Assembly (NCBI GenBank): GCA_007128275.1 | Contig: SKXR01000086.1 | Coordinates: 1-7,639, forward strand | Reading direction: 5' to 3' | Length of the DNA: 7,639 bases | From: Kiritimatiellia bacterium | GTDB lineage: Bacteria > Verrucomicrobiota > Kiritimatiellia > SLAD01 | Shown: one piece after another, positions 1 to 7,455 of the stretch | Numbering within the stretch: position 1 is the first letter of the stretch | How the letters are laid out: each line of letters starts with the position of its first letter | Position numbers and translations under genes: made by a program | The notes under the pieces: model-generated | Seen by the model: the letters and a program-made list of their open reading frames with translations, nothing else | What the model was told of the DNA's origin: nothing | Databases searched by the model: none

Positions 1-2
1 AC

Positions 3-1985
3 GCGCGGGAAGGACGGCCGTCGTATGTCCTGCACGTCGAGGGGGGAGATGTGTGGGGGGGGCTGTCCCGCATCCGCCTGATTCCGCCGGAGGACGCGGG
101 GTTTGTCCAGCCCTTGCTGGAATCGCGGGTGGCGACAGCGCTCAACATCCCTTCCGTATCCAACGGGTTGTGCCGATTACGGATCAACGGTGAGTCGGTC
201 GGCATCTATTATTATGAGGACTACAGCCAAATGGGGGTGTTCCCGGGTGTCGGCGCCACGTATCCGATGGGGCCGACGCGCGCCGCCGACTGGCACTCCT
301 TGTTCCGTGAATTCGGTCCACGCGAACCGATAAGGCGCATTCCGCTTTCGAGTGCCGTCCCGTTGAGCGAGGAGGACTTGTTTCACTTGTATGATGAAGT
401 GGAACAAGAAACCCGGGCGCTGTTTGTGAATGACATTTACAGCGCGTTGAATAGCCGGGAGATCCTGCATCGTTTGAAATGGGATCGGCGTAATCTGTTG
501 AAGCAATGGCCGCTGGCGCCGGATAACTGGAGTCCGGCCAAGAAGGCGCACGCGACCCTGACCGCATACATGGTGCTGGGCGAGAATCCGTCACCGTTCT
601 ATCTCCTGCACGACCTGGACTTGAACGTATTGGACCTTCCCGGCGTGGACATGCAGTGGACCTCATCGAGACCGGACCTGTTGACGGCGGACGGGCGGGT
701 GACCCGTCCGCAAGGTGACCGTCCTGTGGGCGTCGAGTTGACCGCGACGATTCACGCGGGCGATGAAACGCGGAACAAGACCTTGCGGTTCCGGGTGGTC
801 CCGGAACAGGGCAAGATTCCGGCCTTGATGATCTATGTGAACGAAACCGTGAAGAAAGCGCGGCGCGTGGATGCCGTGCTGAACTTGTATCCGGCGGGGC
901 CGGACGCCGAGGTCCGCTCGTACAGCGCCTCACAAGGCACGCGAGGCGGAATCAGTCATCGGGGGCACACCGGCTACTGGACGCGAAGAAAGGCGTTCTC
1001 CATTCGACTGGATGAGCCGCATTATTGGCTGGACGATACAACCACCAAGCATATCCATCTGATCAACGGTCCCCGCGATCCGGCTCTTGTCCGGAACAAG
1101 CTGTCGTACGATCTGTTCCGTTCCTTTGCTTCAGAGGGGAACCCACGCTATGCGCCGGAAGTGCAGTGGGTCGAGGTCTTTATCAACGGCCGATATCATT
1201 GCCTGATTGAGATGAGTACCCGGGTGCAGCGCCGGATGTTCGGATACGATTCCTATGACCCGGACGACCCGCATCAGGCGCTGATCTATAAACGGGAGAA
1301 CATCCGTCTATGGACGACGGGTGAACACATGGACATGCGCACCGTGTATCCCGCACGCCGGCACGGCCACGACTTTGAACGCTATCGCGCGTTGTTGGAG
1401 TTTATCGAGACGCCTTCAGCGGACGAGTTCGTCGACGATTTCGAAAACTGGATGGACTTGGCCAATTTCATCGACTATCACATTCTGTTGAACTTCACGG
1501 AGAACCGTAACGGGTGGCCTTTTAATTATCATGTGCACGATATTCTAATGCGCGAACCCGGGCCGGGGGGAAGGTTTGTGATGGTTCCGTGGGATTTCGA
1601 TTCCACGTTCGAGAATCGCTACTCCTGGTATGCCAATAACCTGTTTCGTCGATTACAACGGGATTATCCGAATTATTATGGCCTATTGCATTCGCGCTGG
1701 AACGTGTTGCGCGAAGGCCCGCTGCATGACGATCGCCTGCGCGAACAGTTGGACGACATGGAGGCGCAACTGGCGGGTTATGCGGAATGGGAGTATGATC
1801 GCTGGGGATACAACGCGGGCGCGACGCACGCCGAACTGGTGGAGTATGTGCGCAGGAACGCGCTCGAACGCGCCGCCTATCTGGACCGGGAAATCGCCGA
1901 CCGCGCCGCGGGGGACCATGTCCCGGACCGCTTTGACGCGTTGCTCGACCGATCGGATGAGGACGAGGATGTGTACGAGGAATGA
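3..1985 (+). CDS. CotH kinase family protein, 5'-truncated by window edge (possible catalytic Asp-to-Asn variant)
   Basis: The reading frame is open to the left edge, and codons before the GTG at 51 already align with the paralogue at 2022-5084, so the real start lies outside the window. Counting that GTG as residue 1, visible parts are: a CotH-like N-terminal module with NGLCRLRINGESVGIYYYED (about 38-57); an atrophied bacterial Ig-like domain (about 187-251; motif PGVDMQWTSSRPDLLTADG); and a CotH kinase module (about 256-525). The kinase module carries GGISHRGHTGYW, VRNKLSYDLF, VEVFINGRYHCLIEM, LIYKREN and PWDFDSTF. CotH proteins are atypical Ser/Thr kinases (known from Bacillus CotH). The predicted metal-binding Asp is present (D515 in PWDFD), but the position of the predicted catalytic Asp is Asn487 (TENRNGWPFNY). 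The C-terminus is strongly acidic (DEDEDVYEE). Roughly 400 N-terminal residues would be missing if it matches its paralogue. Family call is firm; activity is uncertain. Confidence 0.88.
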   Translation, partial: AREGRPSYVLHVEGGDVWGGLSRIRLIPPEDAGFVQPLLESRVATALNIPSVSNGLCRLRINGESVGIYYYEDYSQMGVFPGVGATYPMGPTRAADWHSLFREFGPREPIRRIPLSSAVPLSEEDLFHLYDEVEQETRALFVNDIYSALNSREILHRLKWDRRNLLKQWPLAPDNWSPAKKAHATLTAYMVLGENPSPFYLLHDLDLNVLDLPGVDMQWTSSRPDLLTADGRVTRPQGDRPVGVELTATIHAGDETRNKTLRFRVVPEQGKIPALMIYVNETVKKARRVDAVLNLYPAGPDAEVRSYSASQGTRGGISHRGHTGYWTRRKAFSIRLDEPHYWLDDTTTKHIHLINGPRDPALVRNKLSYDLFRSFASEGNPRYAPEVQWVEVFINGRYHCLIEMSTRVQRRMFGYDSYDPDDPHQALIYKRENIRLWTTGEHMDMRTVYPARRHGHDFERYRALLEFIETPSADEFVDDFENWMDLANFIDYHILLNFTENRNGWPFNYHVHDILMREPGPGGRFVMVPWDFDSTFENRYSWYANNLFRRLQRDYPNYYGLLHSRWNVLREGPLHDDRLREQLDDMEAQLAGYAEWEYDRWGYNAGATHAELVEYVRRNALERAAYLDREIADRAAGDHVPDRFDALLDRSDEDEDVYEE

Positions 1986-2021
1986 TCCGGCGGCCGCGTG
2001 GAGCTATGCGACGCCGCATGT
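1986..2021. other. Convergent intergenic gap with small hairpin
   Basis: Only 36 nt separate the TGA stops of the two convergent CotH-family genes. The gap contains a short perfect inverted repeat, ATGCG-ACGC-CGCAT (2006-2019: 5-bp stem, 4-nt loop), and a GCGGCCGC palindrome near 1990-1997. Neither is followed by a T-tract on either strand, so a conventional intrinsic terminator is not supported. The hairpin could still act as a weak bidirectional 3' end. Confidence 0.3.
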
Positions 2022-5000
2022 TCAGTCTTCCACCCGTTCGCGCTCGTCCTGATCGAATACATCCGGTTCTGCTTCATCCGCCAATCGCGGGATGTACTCG
2101 TCCATATGCGCGAGTCGATCCATCGCCCGTTCGCGCAACATCTGCATCTGTTCATCGAACGGTCGCCCTTCACAGTATTGATGGTCCCAGTGGATGGAAT
2201 CCCATTGAATGAAGCCGTCCAGCCGGCGTTCCATGGCGTCGATCCTGGCGAGGACCTCCTCGTCGGAGAGGGCCTCGGCCCGCAGGCCTTCCCAACGTGC
2301 GGCCATGCGTGCGGGATAGTCGCGCCCGTCCGCCATGAGGCGCGACGTCAACGCGTTGGAAAACCAGCGATGGCGAGGGCGGGGATAGAAGGTCTTGTCA
2401 TAATCCCACGGGACAATGAACAGTTTGGCGTCGTTCGCGGCATCGCGCGTGAGATACAGGTTTACGTTGATGCCGTCTACGTTCTCCGTCAGGTTCAACA
2501 GGAGATGATAATCCATGACGGCATCCACATCGGCCATCTCCTCCACCTGCGCGGCGAATACGGCCCCGTCCGGTTCGCGAACTAACCGGACCAATTGCCG
2601 GTACGGTGCCCAATGATAGCCGTAAAAGCGCGGGGGCCTTTTCTGAGTGATGGCGTTGACGTTCGGCCGCGCAAAGTTATTGCCCGCGCCTTCGAACTTA
2701 TAGAGCACCGCCGGCGATGCCTGGCTTTCATCAAAACCGGCATAGCCCAGCAGGTGGCGATCGATCCGGGTGCACATTTCGAACAGGCCCTGATAATGAC
2801 CGTTCACAAACACCTCGTTCCATTCCACCTCGGCCGCATAGCGCGGCGCATTGTCCTCCGACAGGGCCTTGAACAGGTCGTAGGAGAACTTGTTGCGGGT
2901 CAGGGTCGTGTCCGAATAGCCGCTTGCAAAGTATACATGCCGCGTCGCGGTCTCGTTCAACAGATGGTGCGGCCCGTCGAAGCGCAGGGATAGCGGCATT
3001 TTACGCAATCGAAAGTCCGGCAGACGCCGTATGCGCTGCTGCCAGAAGCTGGTGTTTCCCCGGAACTTGACGCCTCCGCGACTGCCTTGGAAGGCGCGCA
3101 GCACCTGCGGCGTATGACTGCTGCCGTCGTAGCGCTCCACGCGCGCGTCCACGCGGCGCGATTTCTGCAGGCTGTCGTTGACATAGAGCATCATGGCCGG
3201 TACGCGCGGGGTTTCGGGCATCACGCGCAGATCGAATTCGCGGGTGGCGGTCGATGTCCCGTCGCTGACCTGCGCGGTGAGCGTGACGCCGACAGGCAGG
3301 TCGCCCGGGGGCTGAATGACTTGTCCGGTCGCGCTGATGATTTCCGGATGTGAGCTGCTCCAGGCAAGCGAGACGCCGGGCAGCGCCATAATCTCGAGGT
3401 CCAGGTCCTCGCGCACATACCATGGCGACGGATTGGCCCCGAGAAACATAAACGAAGAGAGATAGGCGGCGACCTCTTCGCTAGACGTCTCGCTTTGGGC
3501 GGGGGTCCACCAGTCGGCGATCTGTTCCCGTTGCCGTGCCAGTCGGTAACGCAGTTCGCGGCCGCTAAACGGGGCGTGCATATCGTTCAGGAGCAGGGGC
3601 ATGACCTCGGCCGATAACGCGTCGTAGAGGGCCAGCAAGGTTTCCTTGGTGAGTGGAACGCCGTCCCGCGGCGGTCCGCGCGGCGCGTCCTGATGCCGGA
3701 TCAGGCTCTGGAAGACAAAGAGCCGGTCCATGACCGATTGCGGTCCGCGCATGAACGCGCGACCCGATTCGGGCGCCACCGCCCGGCGGGTGTCGTCCTC
3801 GTAGTAGTAGAGGCCGACGAATTCCCCGTTGACGTACAAGCGACAGAGTCCGTTCTTGGTATGGGGGAGCGCAAGATGACGCGCCACCCGGGCATCGAGC
3901 AGCGGCTTCAACCATTCGGCGTCTTCGGGCGGGGTCAGGCGCACGCTGCGCATGCCGTCGATCGGTGCGTCACCCGTTTCAAGGATGAAGGGACGACGGG
4001 GCGACGCGCCATAGGCCGTGTCACTGCCGTCGAGCGCGAGCTCGCCGCGTGCGGCCCGACCGCCGTACACGAACTCGATGCTCTTGAAGTCGGCGGCGTT
4101 GGCTGTACGCCGTCCGCTGAGCCGGCTGTGATGGTGTTCGAGGTTGAAGTGGCGGACGTGTCGATTACGTATATTCAAATGAATCGCGGGAAGATCCGCC
4201 GCTTCCGCGCGCGCGTGGTGAAGGCGCGGATTGAAATAATCGATGTAGCGCACGGCCTGTTTTACGCCGCGCTCCAGCGTGCTAAGGAAGCGATACCGAA
4301 GATAATAGCGCGGACTGAGTTCGGAAAGGATGGAACGCCGGGTCCGATACAGGCGCTGGACCTCCTTTTCCGGCAGGGTCTTGTTCCAGATCACGGTTTC
4401 GTCGAGGACCGCGTGCAGGGGATCGCGCATCACATACCAGCGGCGCGTGCCGAACTCGATGTTGTGATTTGGGAAGTCGACCGTATCAATCGGGCCATCC
4501 GTCATCAGTACGCCGTTTTCGTACAGGCGCGCGACGCCTGTTTCCGGGTCGGCGGTGGCGGTAATGTGGACGAATTCGCCCCAGCGTGTGAAAGGATAGG
4601 CGATGGTTTGGTCGTACCCCGGCGCGGGGATGTAGAACGTCAATTGTCCGTCCTCCAGGCGCAGGCCGGTTCGTCGCTGTTGCATGGTGGCAAACATAAG
4701 GTCCTGTTCCTCGGAAGGCGGCAACAGTTTGATCCACATGCAGATCGAAAAGGAGGGATGGACGTTGCGCCAGTTGATCGGCGACTGAATATAACTCCAT
4801 CGGGTGCCGGCCAGTTGCCGTCCCCGCCCGTGCCGGGCAGGAACGGCCTCCACGTTGACACCGAGTGCATCCACGCCATGCACCCATTCGCGCAGGTCCG
4901 GCTCGTCGAACGTCATCAGGAACGCGACCGGATGGGTTTCCCGGATCGCTTCGCTCAACTTGTCGCGGTAATGGGTAAGGCGCCGTTCCGGCCGTTCAAA

Positions 5001-5084
5001 GAGGAGCCGGTCGGAGAGATACAGCCCGGCGGCTACCCAGACGAGGAGCAGCAGCAGGGCCGCCTTGAAAAGAAAGCGCGTCAT
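2022..5084 (-). CDS. Membrane-anchored LamG-CotH kinase family protein
   Basis: Predicted 1020-aa extracytoplasmic protein, last gene of the VTC-DUF4956-CotH operon. Using the ATG at 5084 as residue 1, the order is: N-terminal membrane anchor (about 5-24, LFKAALLLLLVWVAAGLYLS, no clear cleavage site); LamG/concanavalin-like domain (about 53-253; FSICMWIKL, FVHITATADPETGVARLYENG); a degenerate CotH-like module (about 298-433; NGLCRLYVNGEFVGLYYYED); an Ig-like domain (about 557-622; WSSSHPEIISATGQV); and a CotH kinase module (about 628-903; GGVKFRGNTSFW, LTRNKFSYDLF, EVFVNGHYQGLFEM). Predicted active-site residues are D870 in ENVDGINVN and D894 in PWDYDKTF. The tail is acidic. The longer frame from 5180 would overlap the preceding gene and put 32 nonhydrophobic residues before the anchor, so 5084 is preferred. 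A GGGAG lies just 1 nt before the ATG, which sits 7 nt after the upstream stop, suggesting translational coupling. Targets are unknown. Confidence 0.9.
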   Translation of the reverse strand: MTRFLFKAALLLLLVWVAAGLYLSDRLLFERPERRLTHYRDKLSEAIRETHPVAFLMTFDEPDLREWVHGVDALGVNVEAVPARHGRGRQLAGTRWSYIQSPINWRNVHPSFSICMWIKLLPPSEEQDLMFATMQQRRTGLRLEDGQLTFYIPAPGYDQTIAYPFTRWGEFVHITATADPETGVARLYENGVLMTDGPIDTVDFPNHNIEFGTRRWYVMRDPLHAVLDETVIWNKTLPEKEVQRLYRTRRSILSELSPRYYLRYRFLSTLERGVKQAVRYIDYFNPRLHHARAEAADLPAIHLNIRNRHVRHFNLEHHHSRLSGRRTANAADFKSIEFVYGGRAARGELALDGSDTAYGASPRRPFILETGDAPIDGMRSVRLTPPEDAEWLKPLLDARVARHLALPHTKNGLCRLYVNGEFVGLYYYEDDTRRAVAPESGRAFMRGPQSVMDRLFVFQSLIRHQDAPRGPPRDGVPLTKETLLALYDALSAEVMPLLLNDMHAPFSGRELRYRLARQREQIADWWTPAQSETSSEEVAAYLSSFMFLGANPSPWYVREDLDLEIMALPGVSLAWSSSHPEIISATGQVIQPPGDLPVGVTLTAQVSDGTSTATREFDLRVMPETPRVPAMMLYVNDSLQKSRRVDARVERYDGSSHTPQVLRAFQGSRGGVKFRGNTSFWQQRIRRLPDFRLRKMPLSLRFDGPHHLLNETATRHVYFASGYSDTTLTRNKFSYDLFKALSEDNAPRYAAEVEWNEVFVNGHYQGLFEMCTRIDRHLLGYAGFDESQASPAVLYKFEGAGNNFARPNVNAITQKRPPRFYGYHWAPYRQLVRLVREPDGAVFAAQVEEMADVDAVMDYHLLLNLTENVDGINVNLYLTRDAANDAKLFIVPWDYDKTFYPRPRHRWFSNALTSRLMADGRDYPARMAARWEGLRAEALSDEEVLARIDAMERRLDGFIQWDSIHWDHQYCEGRPFDEQMQMLRERAMDRLAHMDEYIPRLADEAEPDVFDQDERERVED

Positions 5085-5091
5085 ACTCCCA

Positions 5092-5790
5092 TCAGCGGAT
5101 TCCGCCGGGCCGGTCCAGAAAGACGTTGATCGACTTGACGGGAGCGGAATTGCGGAGGCCTGACTGCAAATCCGCGACATCCGTCTTCAGCCCGGAAAAC
5201 GACATTTGCAGGCTGGTCACGCCGTCGCGACTGGAAGTGCTTTCGAGTCGGCTGCGTTTGATGTTGCCCTTCAAGTAGGCCGCAATCTGCTGCATGCCTT
5301 CCTCCGCGTTGTCGTCGGGAAGGGTCAATACCAGCACGCCGTCGCGACGCAGGAATCGCCAGGTGCGCGCGCCGCGAATGAGGACCAGGGCGGCAAAGGC
5401 CACGGCATAAAGCACAACGATGAAGCGGAAATTCATGGTGGCGGAGGAAATGGCCGCAGCAATCACCAGCATGATGAACCCGATCTCTTCCGGTTCCTTG
5501 ATCGGTGTCCGGAAACGGATAATCGACAGGGCGCCCAGCAGGCCGAGGGAAAGCGGGATGGATATCTGGATGCCGATGAAAAGGGTGGTGATGGAGATGC
5601 CGAGCAGGGGAAAAGCCCGGTGCACCTGACTGCCTGTGGCGCGGCTTTCGTAAAAGAACCGGTAGAAGCCCGAGGCAATAAACGATGCGACCAGGGTGGT
5701 GAGGATGGCCAATAGAAACAGGCCCGAATCCATTTGAGTTTGTACGCCCTGGAAATCCTCGAGCGCGCGCAGTATTCTTTCGTTGTCCAT
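5092..5790 (-). CDS. DUF4956 domain-containing membrane protein
   Basis: 232-aa integral membrane protein of unknown biochemical role. Hydrophobic segments lie at about 22-44, 60-90, 103-118 and 120-138. The family signature LSIIRFRTPIKEPEEIGFIM spans about 88-107. A soluble C-terminal domain (about 150-232) ends in a VKSINVFLDRP strand resembling a small regulatory alpha/beta domain. The start at 5790 is set by a strong AAGGAG ribosome site 7 nt upstream; the longer frame from 6204 overlaps the VTC gene and is not credible. It lies 17 nt after the VTC stop and 7 nt before the LamG-CotH start, so the three genes are almost surely cotranscribed. DUF4956 genes commonly neighbour VTC-domain and CotH genes. 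Being the membrane component between a cytoplasmic and an extracytoplasmic enzyme, it may be a channel, scaffold or anchor; this is inference. Confidence 0.9.
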   Translation of the reverse strand: MDNERILRALEDFQGVQTQMDSGLFLLAILTTLVASFIASGFYRFFYESRATGSQVHRAFPLLGISITTLFIGIQISIPLSLGLLGALSIIRFRTPIKEPEEIGFIMLVIAAAISSATMNFRFIVVLYAVAFAALVLIRGARTWRFLRRDGVLVLTLPDDNAEEGMQQIAAYLKGNIKRSRLESTSSRDGVTSLQMSFSGLKTDVADLQSGLRNSAPVKSINVFLDRPGGIR

Positions 5791-5797
5791 GCTGTGT

Positions 5798-5803
5798 CTC
5801 CTT
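5798..5803 (-). promoter_or_regulatory. Ribosome binding site of the DUF4956 gene
   Basis: On the minus strand AAGGAG lies 7 nt before the ATG at 5790. It is the strongest Shine-Dalgarno match in the operon. It decides the DUF4956 start against the upstream-extended frame, and sits in the 17-nt gap after the VTC stop codon. Confidence 0.8.
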
Positions 5804-5807
5804 CTTG

Positions 5808-6524
5808 TTAAATGCTCATGCGAATGACCGTTGGGGCGCCGGCATGTTTGATCTGATGAATGCATTCCCCGTACTTGGAAAAGCTGCGGATGCGGAATCC
5901 CGCGTGATACAGGCTGCCCGCCCACGGAAGATCGGGAAAGCCCGGGCCCTTGAACTCGCACAGCACGGTGTTTAGACTGAACGGCGGCGTCTCGGGAAAC
6001 AGTTCGGGGCTCACACGGTCGGCGCGGATATCGCTGTCCACACAGACCGTGATGCCGGTGCGCCGGCAGATGAAGCGGTGACGATCGTAGGAGATGCAGA
6101 CCGCGGGATAAAGGTTCAGCGGGATGTTGTCCTCCATCTCGGTGGCATGCTCGTAGAGCAGACGCACGATGTCCGGATCGTGGAGGGGACAGGTGGTGAT
6201 CCAATCCTTCCGCACGGGCAACGTCTTACGGATCTTGTCGCGTGCGCTGCCGTACCGATATTTGATCTCCAGAAATGCGGTCAGCTCGGCGCCGGGATGG
6301 TCGCCGGGCACGTCGTACCAGCGGAGCCGGTACTTCCGTTTCGTCGTATCGCCTTCAATCTTCTCCTTGAAGGTGGCAAGGTGCAGGGTGTCGAAGTAGA
6401 TGCTGTTGACCCGGCCGCGCGGGTAGACGGGATCGGGCTCACAGAAGTGCCCGACCAAGGTCAATGCCCTGTCCGTGTCCAGACTGTGCGCAGTGAATTT
6501 TCTTTCGTTAACAAGCAGCGTCAT
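5808..6524 (-). CDS. VTC domain (polyphosphate polymerase-like) protein
   Basis: 238-aa protein of the VTC family, a branch of the triphosphate tunnel metalloenzymes; the yeast Vtc4 version polymerises polyphosphate from ATP. Expected strands appear in order: an N-terminal NERKF (6-10), NSIYFDT (40-46), the basic KRKYRLRWYD (62-71), acidic/basic FLEIKYR (84-90), SYDRHRF (145-151), VCVDSDIRAD (160-169), CEFKG (189-193) and SFSKYGEC (214-221). The Lys/Arg/Glu set needed to line a tunnel is thus largely present, so it looks catalytically competent. There is no signal peptide, membrane segment or SPX domain, so it is predicted to sit in the cytoplasm, perhaps docked on the DUF4956 protein encoded 17 nt downstream. 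The start at 6524 fits the family N-terminus; only a weak GAAAG-like ribosome site precedes it. Actual product (polyphosphate or another phosphoanhydride chemistry) is not shown by sequence. Confidence 0.9.
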   Translation of the reverse strand: MTLLVNERKFTAHSLDTDRALTLVGHFCEPDPVYPRGRVNSIYFDTLHLATFKEKIEGDTTKRKYRLRWYDVPGDHPGAELTAFLEIKYRYGSARDKIRKTLPVRKDWITTCPLHDPDIVRLLYEHATEMEDNIPLNLYPAVCISYDRHRFICRRTGITVCVDSDIRADRVSPELFPETPPFSLNTVLCEFKGPGFPDLPWAGSLYHAGFRIRSFSKYGECIHQIKHAGAPTVIRMSI

Positions 6525-6620
6525 CGATCTTTCACAATTTCCAGCTCAAAAGAGTATCCTTTAGCGTGTGTCGTATCTGGCCCGACAATGGCGGAAGGGT
6601 AGGCGGTCGGCCCGCTGCTG
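6525..6620 (-). other. Intergenic spacer upstream of the VTC operon
   Basis: 96 nt between the stop of the esterase gene and the VTC start. It is the only gap among the four minus-strand genes long enough for a separate promoter. I see no convincing -35/-10 pair and no terminator with a T-run. A weak GGCCGAC / GTCGGGCC pairing with a long loop (about 6577-6611) is not compelling. Whether the esterase is cotranscribed with the VTC operon cannot be decided from sequence. Confidence 0.4.
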
Positions 6621-7424
6621 TCAATCGGACGTGTGCGCGGCACGCGCTTCCTGGAGTTCGATCATCAATTCCGCGTAGCGGCGTCCCATTATTCTGATGC
6701 TGCGCGTGTCAAAGTGGGACCGGTCGAAGGTCGTCAACCCGTCGATGGGCGCATACGCGGTGTACGGGACCCGGTTCGGGAGTCGGGCGATCTGCCTGTT
6801 TACCACGCCGGGGTCCTTGATTTGGCCGGCCACAAAAGGCAAATCCGGCATGCCGAATTCCGCCCGCAAGTCCCCTACGAAAGTCGCCAGACGGCGAAGG
6901 TAGCGGTTGTCCCCGCGATTGGCCTCGCCGTGATGCCACAAGACGCCCTTCAGCGTACCGGCCTCAAGCGCGATCTCAGTTCGGCGGACCGCTTCCCGAT
7001 AGGCCCACTCGCCCTTCTCCCAGTACTTCATGCTGGCGCCGCCGCGCGCGTTGACAATGATTCCGATATGCGCGTCCGGATCATGCTCCAGCATGGTCGT
7101 TACGAAGGTGTATCCAATCCCCAATTTGTTGGGCACGTCCTCGCGCTCGATCGACGAATAGCGGTTGAACGGATTCTGGGCCGGCTCCCATTTGTCGTAG
7201 TCATTGAGCAAATAGCATCGGGGAATAATACCGGCCTCAGCCTCGTCATAGGGGGCTCGCCCGCCCATATTGGATTGGCCGATCAGCAGGTAGATGTCCA
7301 AGGGCGGCAGGTCCGGCTTATCCACGCCGGGCCGGTCGGCATGTTCGGCGTGGACGCCGATACAAGCCCATCCCCAGACGACCAGGCCGATCATGATCCC
7401 GAATACTGTCGAACGTTGTATCAT
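6621..7424 (-). CDS. Secreted sialate O-acetylesterase / CE6-like SGNH hydrolase
   Basis: 267-aa predicted secreted esterase of the SASA (DUF303-type) family, which removes O-acetyl groups from sialic acids or plant polysaccharides such as xylan. An N-terminal hydrophobic segment (about 7-24) followed by GVHA-EHA suggests signal peptidase I cleavage near residue 26. The catalytic Ser is S51 in LLIGQSNMGG. Further blocks are VNARGGASMKYW (124-135), LWHHGEANRGDN (162-173) and the C-terminal Asp/His pair in FDRSHFDT (D234, H237). Length is normal for a single-domain member. The third block usually reads WHQGES, so His165 and Ala168 are deviations. The start at 7424 is supported by GGAGAG 6 nt upstream and by the signal peptide. 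It lies on the same strand 96 nt ahead of the VTC gene; a functional link to that operon is possible but unproven. Substrate is unknown. Confidence 0.88.
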   Translation of the reverse strand: MIQRSTVFGIMIGLVVWGWACIGVHAEHADRPGVDKPDLPPLDIYLLIGQSNMGGRAPYDEAEAGIIPRCYLLNDYDKWEPAQNPFNRYSSIEREDVPNKLGIGYTFVTTMLEHDPDAHIGIIVNARGGASMKYWEKGEWAYREAVRRTEIALEAGTLKGVLWHHGEANRGDNRYLRRLATFVGDLRAEFGMPDLPFVAGQIKDPGVVNRQIARLPNRVPYTAYAPIDGLTTFDRSHFDTRSIRIMGRRYAELMIELQEARAAHTSD

Positions 7425-7430
7425 GTATTG

Positions 7431-7436
7431 CTCTCC
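7431..7436 (-). promoter_or_regulatory. Ribosome binding site of the esterase gene
   Basis: GGAGAG on the minus strand, 6 nt before the ATG at 7424. It supports the chosen start, which also gives a complete signal peptide. The repeat cluster begins about 20 nt further upstream, so any promoter must lie within or beyond the repeats. Confidence 0.7.
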
Positions 7437-7455
7437 ACCACGCCATTCCGCCCCT

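Noticed and set aside
51..53. GTG at 51 as the true start of the left CotH gene
   Set aside because: The frame is open upstream to the window edge and its codons align with the paralogue (GRPSYVLHVEGGD versus RRPFILETGD), so the gene simply enters from outside.
184..933. 249-aa minus-strand frame opposite the left CotH gene
   Set aside because: Low-complexity Arg/Ser/Pro-rich translation typical of a shadow frame; no motif or ribosome site.
3693..5129. 478-aa open frame on the plus strand opposite the LamG-CotH gene
   Set aside because: It is antisense to a gene with clear domains, shows no recognisable motifs or ribosome site, and long antisense frames are expected in GC-rich DNA.
5085..5180. 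Longer start for the LamG-CotH protein at 5180
   Set aside because: It would overlap the DUF4956 gene by about 90 nt and place 32 polar residues before the membrane anchor; the ATG at 5084 directly precedes the hydrophobic segment.
6525..6620. Sigma-70 promoter for the VTC operon
   Set aside because: TTGTCG and GATACT-like hexamers can be picked out, but their spacing (about 24 nt) is not acceptable, so no promoter is called.
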